A stretch of 64,000 nucleotides of DNA from Prevotella sp. (GCA_017538105.1 JAFYJN010000032.1:94369-158368), one strand, 5' to 3'. Counted from the stretch's first letter, positions 44,490-54,864 are shown. Notes: generated by a model not told the origin, from the letters alone. Made by a program: numbers and translations.

Positions 44490-45906
44490 ACATGTCATGC
44501 CCTTTGATGGGAACGGAAGCCAAGACTTTCTCTCCCTCATCAATGCTGAGGTGGATAAGGTGGAGCCAGCAAGCTCGACTCCACCTATAACTCCCGACGA
44601 ACAAAAGTCGTCCCCTGTGCCTCCGCTGTCTTTGTCAGGTTCTTCCGAAATACCCAAAGAGATGCATCACCTGAAGGCAGAAACCTTCTCCGAGCCTACA
44701 ATTTCAATTGATGGGCTGTCGGAATCAGTACAGGAGTATATCCGAACCGTAGCAGATTCCTACGGGTGTCCACAGGAGTTCGTGGTAGTTACATGCTTCA
44801 TCACGGCTGGCATAGCAGCTGGGAAGAAGGTGCAGCTTGTCACCAATCCATACACCAACTACCCATGTGACTTCTTCAGCATGGTCGGCAAGCCGAGCCG
44901 TAACAAGACGGGGCCACTCAAAGAGGTCACGCAGCCCCTTCGTGAACAAGACAAAGTCAACTTTGCCCAATATGCAAAGGCGAAAGCTACATACGACCAA
45001 TGTAAACGTGATGATAGAAACTACAGCGGTGAGCAGCCGGTGTTTCATCAGCGAGTGGCTGGTGACAGTTCCCCGGAGTCACGTAATGCCCTGCTGGCAC
45101 AAGGTGACATGATAGTTATTATAGCTGATGAGTTGAAGTCCTTCATTGACTCTTTTGGCCGTTATACCAAAGGCGGTAATGGTTCAGGTGCAGAGGTGTC
45201 ACAGATTCTCTCAACATGGTCGAATGTCAGCTTCACCATCAACAGGAAGTCTGAAGAGACCAAACTGGTTGATGACCCAGCCATGAGTATCATTGGTGGC
45301 ATTCAACCAGGACCACTCGGAAAGACTTTCGGTACGGATGCCCTGATGGACTCTGGCTTTACCCAACGTTTCCTGTTTGTCTATCCCGACAGAAGCACAT
45401 TTGTAAAGAGGTGTGATAGAAAACGATTGACACCTGAAACGCGAGAGAGTTGGAACAACATCATCGGCAGACTGTTCAACATGGAACCGTTGACCCTTCA
45501 GCTGTCCCATGAGGCAGAACGTCTCTATGCTGACTATGCAGATGCCAACGACATGAAAGCTGATGCGGAGGAGGATGACTATATCGGTGGCGTGATACAG
45601 AAGATGAACATCCACGTGCTGCGTCTGGCTATCATGGCGCATCTATTGTCCGACCATTGGAACGAGCCAGTCATCACAGGTGAGGCCATGAATTATGCCA
45701 TCCTTGTTTCCGACTACTTTACCCAGATTCACGTTGAACGCATCTATCCGCTCTTGAAAGACCCATCAGGAATGCAGCGCATGATGACTAACGGTGACTT
45801 GATTCGTACCCTCAACAAGCGGTTCAAGATTAAGTCGCAGAATTTCCTTGCCGAAGCTTTGGGCGTCACGCAACAGTATATCAATAAGACACTAAAAACA
45901 CCATGA
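44482..45906 (+). CDS. DUF3987 domain protein (mobile-element replication-associated)
   Basis: 474 residues from the ATG at 44482 (an earlier in-frame ATG at 44449 overlaps more of the preceding gene). DUF3987 features: GLSESVQEYIRTVADSYGCP, then the P-loop-like FFSMVGKPSRNKTGPL, IVIIADELKSFIDSFG (Walker-B-like) and GGIQPGPLGKTFGTD. Proteins like this accompany primase-type genes in Bacteroidota conjugative and mobilizable elements. The following 45907-46100 holds inverted gttgtagttgtag / ctacaactacaac repeats and no gene. Confidence 0.8.
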   Translation: MDKHVMPFDGNGSQDFLSLINAEVDKVEPASSTPPITPDEQKSSPVPPLSLSGSSEIPKEMHHLKAETFSEPTISIDGLSESVQEYIRTVADSYGCPQEFVVVTCFITAGIAAGKKVQLVTNPYTNYPCDFFSMVGKPSRNKTGPLKEVTQPLREQDKVNFAQYAKAKATYDQCKRDDRNYSGEQPVFHQRVAGDSSPESRNALLAQGDMIVIIADELKSFIDSFGRYTKGGNGSGAEVSQILSTWSNVSFTINRKSEETKLVDDPAMSIIGGIQPGPLGKTFGTDALMDSGFTQRFLFVYPDRSTFVKRCDRKRLTPETRESWNNIIGRLFNMEPLTLQLSHEAERLYADYADANDMKADAEEDDYIGGVIQKMNIHVLRLAIMAHLLSDHWNEPVITGEAMNYAILVSDYFTQIHVERIYPLLKDPSGMQRMMTNGDLIRTLNKRFKIKSQNFLAEALGVTQQYINKTLKTP

Positions 45907-46100
45907 TGGTTGTAGTTGTAGTTTCGCGGAAACACCTGTGAATAAAGGGCGGAAGCCTACAACTGCCCTACAACTAAGAGCATTTGGCTTCATCCGTTGG
46001 GCACTATACACATGGTTGTACCCTTGTTGTAATGTCAATCCATTTGTTTACAGGGCTTTAAGCCGTCCTACAACTACAACAACGAGATTAATAATTGAAA

Positions 46101-46985
46101 ATGATGAAAAGTTTATTCGATACCAAGATAAGTTATTACGCAAACGTAAGAGACAATGTCGGCACGGAAATATCCCTGCGCGACTTCCTCTTCTGCGACC
46201 AGTACAAGGAACAGATAGAGCATATCCGTTCCATTAAAGATGAGGATGTGCAAAAGAGCCTGAAGAAACAGTTGCCTTTGGCTACCATCTCAGGCACATT
46301 TGCCCCTACAAGACTTGCCGAAAACCTCGTAACCCACTCGCACCTGCTTTGTGTTGACATCGACAAAAAAGACAACATGGACGTTGATTGGTTCGATGAC
46401 CTGAAGCATGAGTGGCGTAACATCCCCCAGATACTCTATGCGGGTCACAGTATCCGTGGGAAAGGCTGGTTTGTCATCTTCAACATTGCCTATCCTCAAA
46501 AACACAAGGCTCAGTTCGAAGCTCTGCGTCAAGACTTCTTCCGTGTAGGCCTTATCATAGATGAGGCATGCAAGGACGTGAGCCGGATGCGTACAATCTC
46601 CTACGATCCAGAACCGTATGTGAATGAGGATGCTGCCTTGTATACAAAAGTATGGGTGGAGCCTAAACCAATTATCCGTACCACTTATAGTTTTGACTGT
46701 AGTGATGGCATAAGACATGCAGAACAATGCTGCCAAGAGATTGCCAGACGTGGCATAGACATAACTGCCGACTACAATGACTGGTTCCGTGTGGGTGCAG
46801 CTCTGGCATCACTTGGAGAACGTGGTCGCAGTCTGTACCATTTGGTCAGTTCGCAAAATGCGAAGTACAAAGCGGCAGAGACGGATAAGAAGTTCGACAA
46901 CTTTCTGCGCAACGTCAGCAGCATCAACATCGGGACATTCTTCCACATCTGTTCGCAACATGGAATCAACTGGAAGGAGGACTGA
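46101..46985 (+). CDS. VirE N-terminal domain / PriCT-2 protein
   Basis: 294 residues from the ATG at 46101 (a TTG at 46095 was not preferred). The first about 200 residues match the VirE-N/BT4734-like domain (HLLCVDIDKKDN, YAGHSIRGKGWFVIFNIAYP, CKDVSRMRTISYDP), an archaeo-eukaryotic primase-like module; residues 220-290 look like PriCT-2 (DYNDWFRVGAALASLGERG). Likely an element replication/priming protein working with DUF3987. Two bases from the next gene. Confidence 0.8.
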   Translation: MMKSLFDTKISYYANVRDNVGTEISLRDFLFCDQYKEQIEHIRSIKDEDVQKSLKKQLPLATISGTFAPTRLAENLVTHSHLLCVDIDKKDNMDVDWFDDLKHEWRNIPQILYAGHSIRGKGWFVIFNIAYPQKHKAQFEALRQDFFRVGLIIDEACKDVSRMRTISYDPEPYVNEDAALYTKVWVEPKPIIRTTYSFDCSDGIRHAEQCCQEIARRGIDITADYNDWFRVGAALASLGERGRSLYHLVSSQNAKYKAAETDKKFDNFLRNVSSINIGTFFHICSQHGINWKED

Positions 46986-46987
46986 CC

Positions 46988-47899
46988 ATGAAAACAGAGG
47001 TTACAAGTTTCAACAGTTCATTCTTTGAATACCTGTGTGGTTTTGCTTGGTTTGGTCAAGATAAACTGGAAGCTATGATGAAGCGTTATCCCATAGGTGC
47101 AACGGAACAAAATGAGCCGATATTCTGGCACATTGATGCAGAGCATAAGATTACCAATGGTCGTGTCGTCACTATGGACAGCGAAACGGGGAAAGTCTAT
47201 GATGAAAGTTTGTACTACCAAGACGGGCGACCAATGTGCCTGTTTGGTAAGCATCTGTTGACCACCTTCCCCAGCCAGACGGTTGCATTGGTGAAGGATG
47301 AAATGACTGCTGCCATCATGAGTTGTTTCCCAACACCATACGTTTGGCTGGCCACTGGCAAGAACGATGTCACACCTGCTGATTTGACTCCTCTCGAAGG
47401 TAAGACGGTGATTGTATTTCCCGACAAAGGCGAGTATGACCGATGGAAAGAATTCTTACATGCAGCCCCAAGTCTCCAGTTTCATGTCTCAGACGTGATG
47501 GAGAAATCACAGAGCGATTGCCAGAACATCGCCCAGGTGATTTTGAGTCAACAGCCACTTCGACCGACTGAGGAAGAAGCAACTCTGATGAAAATGGAAG
47601 AAGCCAATCCCAATCTCGCTTTGCTCGTCAAGGCTCTTGACTTGAAAGTAGTGAGCATGTCTGTTGGGGAAGAGGCAACGGCTAATGCCGGTATGAAATC
47701 CAAAGCATTTCCATCATCCACTGTTCAATCCAAGGGTGAAGAAACCTTGCAGGCCATCAAATCGGAGCAGGAAAAACGATGGCGTGGCTGGAACCAGAAA
47801 TGCCACCAATGCGACCAGTCACACGAAGGCATCAATGGCACTTATTGTGGCAAACTTCATCGATACGTGGAGTATGGGAAGGGCTATTGTGGCAGATGA
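46988..47899 (+). CDS. DUF6371-type protein with Toprim-like core
   Basis: 303 residues. N-terminal part with the YPIGATEQNEPIFWHIDAEH and GRVVTMDSETGKVYDESLYY stretches, and a Toprim-like core (ALVKDEMTAAIMS; GKTVIVFPDKGEYDRWKEF) with the Glu and Asp expected in this fold, matching DUF6371. The C-terminus has a CxxC pair (WNQKCHQCDQ) and a second Cys/His stretch. Third member of the element's replication gene set. Confidence 0.75.
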   Translation: MKTEVTSFNSSFFEYLCGFAWFGQDKLEAMMKRYPIGATEQNEPIFWHIDAEHKITNGRVVTMDSETGKVYDESLYYQDGRPMCLFGKHLLTTFPSQTVALVKDEMTAAIMSCFPTPYVWLATGKNDVTPADLTPLEGKTVIVFPDKGEYDRWKEFLHAAPSLQFHVSDVMEKSQSDCQNIAQVILSQQPLRPTEEEATLMKMEEANPNLALLVKALDLKVVSMSVGEEATANAGMKSKAFPSSTVQSKGEETLQAIKSEQEKRWRGWNQKCHQCDQSHEGINGTYCGKLHRYVEYGKGYCGR

Positions 47900-47996
47900 A
47901 CTTGTTCATCAGGATTCCCCCAATCGAATAGAGGGAAGAGAGAGATTCTACGAATCGCATAACCTAATATGCGTTAACTTCCATTAACGAAAAAGG

Positions 47997-48036
47997 GTCA
48001 CCACTCCCAATTAGCTGGGAGAGCAAGCTCGGTGAC
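47997..48036 (+). other. Candidate oriT hairpin upstream of the relaxase gene
   Basis: Nested inverted repeats: outer GTCACC/GGTGAC (47997-48002, 48031-48036) and inner CTCCCA/TGGGAG (48004-48009, 48016-48021). It lies 38 bases before the MobV gene, where transfer origins usually sit. No nick-site consensus was recognised. Confidence 0.45.
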
Positions 48037-48074
48037 TATTATCAATAAAATATTAACAATCAAAACAAAGAATT

Positions 48075-49535
48075 ATGGCAGACAGAAAACAAGTAATGGA
48101 CATACGTCCGAACTCGGATGGCATCAGTCAAGCGGAGAGTAATGAACAACAACGCAACTGGAGCGAGGATTTCTTACGCAAGAAATCCAACGACCCTTTG
48201 GCTAACTATGACCCAACACGAACACACCTGAACTTTGAGGTGGCCCGTGGTGGCATCGTCCAGCCAATCGACAAATCGAAGTCCATCATGCAGAAGATGG
48301 CAGATAACCTATCGGCTCGCGGAATCAAAGACCCGAATGCCCGTGAGCGTGTTCGCCGCAGACAGAACACGTTGGCGCAGTTCATCTTTGGCGGAAGCCG
48401 AGAACGCATGAACGAACTCGCCTTCGGTGGCCAGACATTGAACCTTGACAAGGGAGCTGACAACTCCATGTTGACCAGGAAACAGGACATCGAGGAATGG
48501 GCAAAGGATGTGTATGCCTTTGTCGCCCATCGCTTTGGTGAAGAGAACATAGTCAGCTTTTACGTCCATCTTGACGAGACCAATGTTCACGCACATTGTA
48601 CGTTGATTCCGATGGACCGAGAGAAAAACCGTATCTCATGGCGTTCTGTTTTTGGGAAAAACAGGTATGAGATGGGGCAGCTGTTTTCCAGCCTTCATGA
48701 TGCGTTTTCAAAAGAGGTCGGTATGAAGTGGGGGCTGGGACGTGGCGACAGCATTCGAGAGACGGGTGCCAGGCATCACTCGACCTACGAGTACAAGCGT
48801 AAGTTGGTCAATGACGTTAATCAGCTTGAAAGCAGAAAGGGTAGTCTGGCTGATGATATTAAACTCCAAGAGCGTAAACTGAAAAGCCTGACAACAATGA
48901 TAGCCAATCTACGGAATCGTCGTGCGTCCATCCAAAATGAAATAGATGAGATAGCACGTGGATTAGGCGAGGAAGATACAGACAACATTATTCTGACAGC
49001 CCGTATTAGGAATCTTCGCATGCAAATGGAAGATATAGACAATAAGATTGCTGAACGTTCCAAGATGCTTGAAGATACAAGTGCAAGCCTCCAGAAAATT
49101 CGAGACAAGCTTTTTGAGATGAAACGAGAGCATCAGAGAGCCCTGGAAAGAGAAGGAGATGATATTGACAGACAGGCTAATCACATTCACCTTGGAATCA
49201 ATAGTACATACAATAGGATGCTGGCAACAACTATGCGGGAAATCATCCCGACATTAAATTCCAGCCAGCGTGACATTTTACGAGAAAAAGGCTATTATGA
49301 CCTTACCGAAAATGCCAATGAAGTTATCAATTGTGCCCTTTTACTGGCCATCAACTATGTAAAGCAAGCAACCGCTTATGCCGAATCATGCGGAGGAGGT
49401 GGTGTGTCCGACCTGTCGGGATGGGGTCAGAATAAGGACGAAGATGATGAGCGATGGTGGGTACGTTGTATCGCTACAGCAGCGGCAATGGTAAAACCTT
49501 CATCTCGAAAGAAGAAGCAAGGTGTAGGAAGATAA
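48075..49535 (+). CDS. MobV-family relaxase (plasmid mobilization / Pre-type)
   Basis: 486 residues. The metal-binding HUH-like motif is HLDETNVHAHCTLIP (H-x-DE-x3-H-x-H), and N-terminal THLNFEVARGG fits MobV. Residues 240-390 form long coiled coils (RKGSLADDIKLQERKLKSL; IQNEIDEIARGL). It would nick the element at oriT for conjugal mobilization by a helper. Starts downstream of the hairpin candidate at 47997-48036. Confidence 0.88.
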   Translation: MADRKQVMDIRPNSDGISQAESNEQQRNWSEDFLRKKSNDPLANYDPTRTHLNFEVARGGIVQPIDKSKSIMQKMADNLSARGIKDPNARERVRRRQNTLAQFIFGGSRERMNELAFGGQTLNLDKGADNSMLTRKQDIEEWAKDVYAFVAHRFGEENIVSFYVHLDETNVHAHCTLIPMDREKNRISWRSVFGKNRYEMGQLFSSLHDAFSKEVGMKWGLGRGDSIRETGARHHSTYEYKRKLVNDVNQLESRKGSLADDIKLQERKLKSLTTMIANLRNRRASIQNEIDEIARGLGEEDTDNIILTARIRNLRMQMEDIDNKIAERSKMLEDTSASLQKIRDKLFEMKREHQRALEREGDDIDRQANHIHLGINSTYNRMLATTMREIIPTLNSSQRDILREKGYYDLTENANEVINCALLLAINYVKQATAYAESCGGGGVSDLSGWGQNKDEDDERWWVRCIATAAAMVKPSSRKKKQGVGR

Positions 49536-49641
49536 AGTATAGAGTACGCCCGAATGAATCTCACGCATCGAGTAGTCATTCGGGCTTCTATATAATAAGC
49601 ATAACTATATTCATTTATAAATTAACCCAAACAAAATATAC

Positions 49642-52600
49642 CTATTCATAGATAATACTCTCAGATTCAGCATCCAGTTTCGGTGGATTTTTCATTGCAA
49701 AGAACAATGCTTGTATCAACTTTTTGTAACATTTGTATGATTCATATTTCATAGCTCGAGACAAATATAACAAAGGTTCACGGCCACTAATATTATAAAA
49801 TTCTGGTTGGTTCTCCATCGACCAAACAATAATTGTATACGCAAATCTGGCACAGAAAAAGCCTGTACTATGCAATGGATACAGGGTAAAATATATCCGA
49901 TATATGCGCATTAACAAGTTCAATATGTCTGAAGGATTCAAAACTTCGTAATGCCATACAGCAAGAACTATTCTCATCATATCATCAGGAAGATCTTGGA
50001 ATGAAGGATGAGTAGAGTTCATTTCCTTCAGTAACCTTTCAAGTATTCCATCACTATTTATCTTCTGCCTACCTTCATTTATGTAATCAAGTAAAAGCAA
50101 GTCATCAACAAACAAACCATTACACTTTTGAGAAGCACGATATATGCAGAGGAACAATGTAGTAGACAATATAGAAGCAATACCGACACCTTTTTTCAGA
50201 TTTTCAAACTTATAGCTATTGTTCAGAGACATCCTGCAAATGTACAAAGCTTCATTCCATAAGCCATTATCTAATAAAATAGGAAGAGTTCCATTCATGA
50301 GGATCACAGAGTCTTCTTTTCGATTACCATACAACTTGTACATATCTACCGCATGTAAAGCCAACTTGACTGATATATCATTGTCTTTGATATAGTAATC
50401 AGCAAGTTGGAATACCATGCATGCAACTCCAAAATATCTAAGGGGTTCAAAGTCGTCAAGAAGATGTGGCACATCTTTTGTAAATAGGTTATAATCACAT
50501 GCAACAAATCCAGTGTCTTCATTACCTTTTTTGGTTGCCTCCCAGGTTTCCGCAACCAAAGCATTAAACCTCAACAATATATTATTTATATAAAAAACAT
50601 CTTCTTTCCGATTTTTCCAAAGATAATCAGCAACAGGAATCATCATTCTCACAGAATCTTTCCTATTGCCAGCCTTCCAATATGCAAAAGCAATAGTACC
50701 CCATATAAACATTTTCTCATGTTCATCCAAACATTCACCAAAATAGGGATTTGCGACAAAAGACATCAAAACTTTTACTGCCTCTTCTGAATCAGTGCGA
50801 CCAACAATTGCCGCTTTTTCCACAATTGCCCAAAGTGAAGTTCTTCTTAGAATGCGTAGATCATATACACTAGTACTTTTGTTAATTGCTTCAAGTGCAT
50901 CATCAAAACGATCAAAATTCATATATGCAGAAGCTAGAGCAAAATTTAATTGGAGTTTACCAATATCATCGTTTTGATATTTTGCAGACTCAACATAAGT
51001 ATGCTCTACTCCTGCTATATCCTTTATTGCAGAATAATGATCTATTAGACATTCATATGCTGTTGTTATCAGCGGGAGAAATACATTATCAAATTGCTCT
51101 GCCTCTTTAATAATTGCATATAATATATCCACATGTTGTTCTTTTGGGCTCTTGTCACGAATATTCAAAACTGCGAAACCACAACCTTCGTTAAACAAAT
51201 CCCAAGGTGAAAGACCTTTTTCAATGAATTTCTTCATCCATAAGACAAGTTCTTTGACTGTTGAAACCGAGTTCAATGAAATGGTCATAAATGAACAAAT
51301 ATCTATCTTCTTGTCAAGAATCGTTGAAATATTATCATATTTCGAATATGGTAATAATCGCATTGACTCTGATACATTACCAATAAGCAGATTTGACATT
51401 AGTAGCAAATCATAACCCACAGCTTTTAATTCTGCATTGTCTGAATAGTTATTTAACAGCGTCTCTAAATCCGAAGCAACCATTGAAATATGAGAATCCT
51501 TTTGAGATACCATAATAGTTAATTGACATATTCGGATTTCTATCTGAATAGCCATATTCATACCAACAGGAAACGGAACACCTACCCACATCAACTTCAA
51601 GGTATCAAGACCTGGCGCATCAAGTAGTTTTTGGTCACGTAGTTGGACGAGTGCAGAACAATAGAAGTTTGCTGCTTCCTCATATTCTTCTGCTTGAGAT
51701 AGAAGGAAGATAACATTAAGCACATCGTTTGGATATAGAATCTTTTTTTCTAAGATATGGTGTGCAAAAGCCTTACTACAATCTTTATATTCATTTCTAG
51801 ACAAATCTGGAGTCAAGGATTTCTTTATTAATGGTGAAAGACTGTAACTACCATCATTCTTAACGATCCAATTACTACAAAGATTGTTAAGGACAAATGA
51901 TGCATTAGATATCTCTGGCTTTACATCTGCCATTGTCCTACAGTCATCCTCTGTGAAACTACCTGATATAATAAGTAATCTATTTAGTAGTCTTAAATCA
52001 TTTCTGTCTACACTTTGAGCAACTAAATTTCTTACCACAACCTCTGCAGAAGTACCCTTAGGGCAACTAAACAACTTTCTTATACCATCATCAGTAAGTT
52101 CCCATCCGCAAGATTCCAATATAGAGAGTGCTATTTGTACCAACCATGGATGGCCATATGTAATTCCAAGGATTAATGAAGAAAGATGCTGTTTATCGGT
52201 TGGCAAAATTTCCTTAACTTCTGATTCCTGTAAAAGTTGTAATTCCATTTCTGGGATAATCATTGGCTCACGGAAAACAAAATCTGAATACTTCTTTCTC
52301 GAAGTGATAATGATTTTGAAATTATCTTCAGCCTTAGATTCCACGGTGTGAATAAATGTTTCAAACAATCCACTATCACCAGGGTCAACAGCATCAAGAA
52401 TTAGCAAATACCTTTCGTTTACCTTTATCTCGCTTATTATACAATCAAGATTATATAAGTTGCTATTATTGAATGGAATCCATAATTTGGTGTATCCATC
52501 CATTCTTGTAGCTACTAAACATGAGAAAATCGTCTTTCCTTGCTTCACATTGCCATGAATCCATAAACAATTTCTTTCAAATAGCATAGACATGGCATTT

Positions 52601-53166
52601 TCAACCAAAGTTTCCCTATGAATGCACTTATCTGGTAGTCTTGTAAAGGAATCAACATCTGTCGATACTTGGATTTTGGGATAAGAACCATTAACCCTAA
52701 CAACCTCCATCATTCTCTCTGATAGTTTTTCAAAAGACGCTTTTTGCTCTTTTAATGCTTTCAAGACATCACAATTGCATTCTAAAACTTCTTTCTTTAA
52801 ATCTTCAAAGTACTCATCAAGTTTATAGTTGATAATGTCTGTTTGGAAAGAACTGATATACTCCAAACATTTACTATCACGATGGATTTCCTGAAGCCAT
52901 GCAACAAGAAGCTCTTTAGTTTTAGGATTAATGCCTTTACGTTTATCTTTGATATATTGCTGCAATTTGGGAAGTTGATCCAACATATTGTCAGACATCA
53001 ATTCACGAGTTTCTTGAGAAACATTCCATTTGCCGAGTGCTTTGTTATAACATTTCTTTAAATGCTTCATTACATCATCTGTTTTGCCTATCGCTGGCAC
53101 ATAACCAGCAAGTACAGAGATGGCAAAACTTGCAACCAAATCAAATGGAGTCATTGTAAGTGGCAT
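49642..53166 (-). CDS. STAND-type NTPase with TPR-like C-terminus (NLR-like defence candidate)
   Basis: 1174 residues. Walker A WIHGNVKQGKTIFSC (G205...G210-K211-T212), Walker B RYLLILDAVD (about 252-261) and a sensor FKIIITSRKK fit STAND/NACHT ATPases. Residues 1-200 are helical with a hydrophobic start (FDLVASFAISVLAGYVPAIG) and may be a membrane-associated or effector region; no nuclease or TIR motif is visible. From about 500 on, repeated helix pairs (AEEYEEAANFYCSA, FDDALEAINKSTSVYDL) look like TPR sensors. The gene is convergent with the relaxase gene. Avs/NLR-like phage sensing is inferred from architecture and neighbours. Confidence 0.65.
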   Translation of the reverse strand: MPLTMTPFDLVASFAISVLAGYVPAIGKTDDVMKHLKKCYNKALGKWNVSQETRELMSDNMLDQLPKLQQYIKDKRKGINPKTKELLVAWLQEIHRDSKCLEYISSFQTDIINYKLDEYFEDLKKEVLECNCDVLKALKEQKASFEKLSERMMEVVRVNGSYPKIQVSTDVDSFTRLPDKCIHRETLVENAMSMLFERNCLWIHGNVKQGKTIFSCLVATRMDGYTKLWIPFNNSNLYNLDCIISEIKVNERYLLILDAVDPGDSGLFETFIHTVESKAEDNFKIIITSRKKYSDFVFREPMIIPEMELQLLQESEVKEILPTDKQHLSSLILGITYGHPWLVQIALSILESCGWELTDDGIRKLFSCPKGTSAEVVVRNLVAQSVDRNDLRLLNRLLIISGSFTEDDCRTMADVKPEISNASFVLNNLCSNWIVKNDGSYSLSPLIKKSLTPDLSRNEYKDCSKAFAHHILEKKILYPNDVLNVIFLLSQAEEYEEAANFYCSALVQLRDQKLLDAPGLDTLKLMWVGVPFPVGMNMAIQIEIRICQLTIMVSQKDSHISMVASDLETLLNNYSDNAELKAVGYDLLLMSNLLIGNVSESMRLLPYSKYDNISTILDKKIDICSFMTISLNSVSTVKELVLWMKKFIEKGLSPWDLFNEGCGFAVLNIRDKSPKEQHVDILYAIIKEAEQFDNVFLPLITTAYECLIDHYSAIKDIAGVEHTYVESAKYQNDDIGKLQLNFALASAYMNFDRFDDALEAINKSTSVYDLRILRRTSLWAIVEKAAIVGRTDSEEAVKVLMSFVANPYFGECLDEHEKMFIWGTIAFAYWKAGNRKDSVRMMIPVADYLWKNRKEDVFYINNILLRFNALVAETWEATKKGNEDTGFVACDYNLFTKDVPHLLDDFEPLRYFGVACMVFQLADYYIKDNDISVKLALHAVDMYKLYGNRKEDSVILMNGTLPILLDNGLWNEALYICRMSLNNSYKFENLKKGVGIASILSTTLFLCIYRASQKCNGLFVDDLLLLDYINEGRQKINSDGILERLLKEMNSTHPSFQDLPDDMMRIVLAVWHYEVLNPSDILNLLMRIYRIYFTLYPLHSTGFFCARFAYTIIVWSMENQPEFYNISGREPLLYLSRAMKYESYKCYKKLIQALFFAMKNPPKLDAESESIIYE

Positions 53167-53235
53167 ATTATAACAATACTAAATTGACAAAATTGGGATA
53201 ATATATAAAAACAATATTGTGACATGTACTAGAAT

Positions 53236-54039
53236 TCAATCCCTCTTCCCCTCCATCCTATCTATGAACGTCTTAAATATGAGTGGATAGGCTTCCCTTG
53301 CATTGAATGTTGTGCCAGGACGCAAGAGGGATTGCATATCGTTGATAAACTCGACATCCTCCATTTTCTCCTGCATGTTGTTGACGAACTGCTTATAAGA
53401 AGGAGCCTTATCAACAACAAACTCCATATACTTCTTATAGCATTGCAAAACTTTATCAACATCTACTTCCTTACGTCGTAAGGCAACATAAAGGTCAAAG
53501 AGGTCGCGGCCTTTTTTTCGCTGATAAAGGGCGCGAAGCTTAGTTCCCAACAACTCTTCGAGGTGGTAGGTGGTTAAATCGGCTTCACCAGTAAACCATG
53601 AGTTTTCTACCCAAAATGGCACTTTGGCTAAGCCAAGCACATTGAAATGCTCAAAGCAATTGATTTCTACCTTCAAGCGTATCTGTACGGTTGGTGGTAT
53701 TTCAGACTCAACTCGGAACAGCATTGTATTGTTGTACCGTTTCTGCTTGGTCACTCTATCTGGTAACCAGTCAAGCACTTCCCCTAAACGATACATGATT
53801 GGCTTGATTGGCCCAGGATTAATCTGAACCAAATCAATATCTTCACTATAACGTGGTTGGGGTGACAAATATAGTTTATGTAACGCCGTTCCACCACGGA
53901 ATGCTAATTGCGATGCCAAAAACTCATCACTGAAGATGGCAATCAAGGCGCGGCATATAATCAGATCTTGTTCTATCTGAGCATTATCTATCCAAGGTGC
54001 ATGTTCGCTCCACTGCTGAATAGCTGTTCTGTTAATCAT
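53236..54039 (-). CDS. AbiEii/AbiGii family nucleotidyltransferase toxin
   Basis: 267 residues. Nucleotidyltransferase motifs FRGGTALHKLY (GGT 49-51) and YSEDIDL (D67, D69), plus the C-terminal KKGRDLFDLYVAL stretch, identify the AbiEii toxin fold, which modifies tRNA or protein with nucleotides in related systems. Overlaps its antitoxin gene by four bases (ATGA). A known abortive-infection pair. Confidence 0.9.
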   Translation of the reverse strand: MINRTAIQQWSEHAPWIDNAQIEQDLIICRALIAIFSDEFLASQLAFRGGTALHKLYLSPQPRYSEDIDLVQINPGPIKPIMYRLGEVLDWLPDRVTKQKRYNNTMLFRVESEIPPTVQIRLKVEINCFEHFNVLGLAKVPFWVENSWFTGEADLTTYHLEELLGTKLRALYQRKKGRDLFDLYVALRRKEVDVDKVLQCYKKYMEFVVDKAPSYKQFVNNMQEKMEDVEFINDMQSLLRPGTTFNAREAYPLIFKTFIDRMEGKRD

Positions 54040-54839
54040 AAGTCATCTGTTTCGATTTGTACATTTATATTTATCTTCCATCGGCTGTTTCTTTCAGAAG
54101 GATTATTTTCTGTCAATGTACTTAAAGGCTGATATTTCAAAGCGCCTGATAACGATTGCAGTTGTTCATACAGGTCATCTGACAATCCAATCTCTCCTAC
54201 AACATTCTCGAGCAAATAGCCGAGCCTTTGCCAGACCACCTTCTTCACACAAGAAGTAAGAGGTGCAAATTGACTTTTAACATCAATCTGTTCTGCTAAT
54301 TCTTCAAGTATAGTGGCCACTCGCGACAAGCCGCCTACATGCTGCTGATACTGTACGAGATCGGCAGCCGTCAATAAAGGATTAGAAATACGAATTATTC
54401 CCGTTTCTGTATTTTTTGTGATAAGGGATTCTTCAGGGAACTGTTCGCGATAGAACCAGTCAATGGTTACATTGCGAGTGGAAACAACCCGACGCTTTGG
54501 GAAAGTTGTCATCACCGAGAATTGCTGAGGGCGCTGGTGAGCTGCACCAAGCAGCTCTGCAGCACTAAGCATACAAACATAGTATGACTTGTTAAGGTAA
54601 GCCATTAACTGGTCGATATAATAGGTCGCTGGCACTGAGCCACGTAAAACATAATGAACGGGAATGATAACGTAATAGCCTCGATACACATTGGCTATAG
54701 TCTTGTTAGAACAAAGTCTGGAAAGTTCATTTTGAAGAATCTGCTCTGAAGAGTACATTCCTGTCTTTCTCACATCTTCTATCGAAAATGTGGGATAGCC
54801 ATGAATAGCTCTATCTTCAATCCACTTTTGCAAAGTCAT
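54036..54839 (-). CDS. AbiEi family antitoxin (type IV toxin-antitoxin)
   Basis: 267 residues, encoded just ahead of the AbiEii toxin with an overlap of four bases. The N-terminal winged helix (FSIEDVRKTGMYSSEQILQN) and the AbiEi-type region GYYVIIPVHYVLRGSVPATY and YVCMLSAAELLGAAHQRPQQ support it. AbiEi-type proteins repress the operon and block the toxin. A TATATTTGC box at 54856-54864 precedes the gene. Confidence 0.85.
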   Translation of the reverse strand: MTLQKWIEDRAIHGYPTFSIEDVRKTGMYSSEQILQNELSRLCSNKTIANVYRGYYVIIPVHYVLRGSVPATYYIDQLMAYLNKSYYVCMLSAAELLGAAHQRPQQFSVMTTFPKRRVVSTRNVTIDWFYREQFPEESLITKNTETGIIRISNPLLTAADLVQYQQHVGGLSRVATILEELAEQIDVKSQFAPLTSCVKKVVWQRLGYLLENVVGEIGLSDDLYEQLQSLSGALKYQPLSTLTENNPSERNSRWKININVQIETDDL

Positions 54840-54855
54840 ATAGAGTAATTTTGGT

Positions 54856-54864
54856 GCAAATATA
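54856..54864 (-). promoter_or_regulatory. -7 box of the abiE-like operon
   Basis: TATATTTGC on the minus strand, 16 bases before the antitoxin ATG. The -33 element is weak. Confidence 0.5.
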
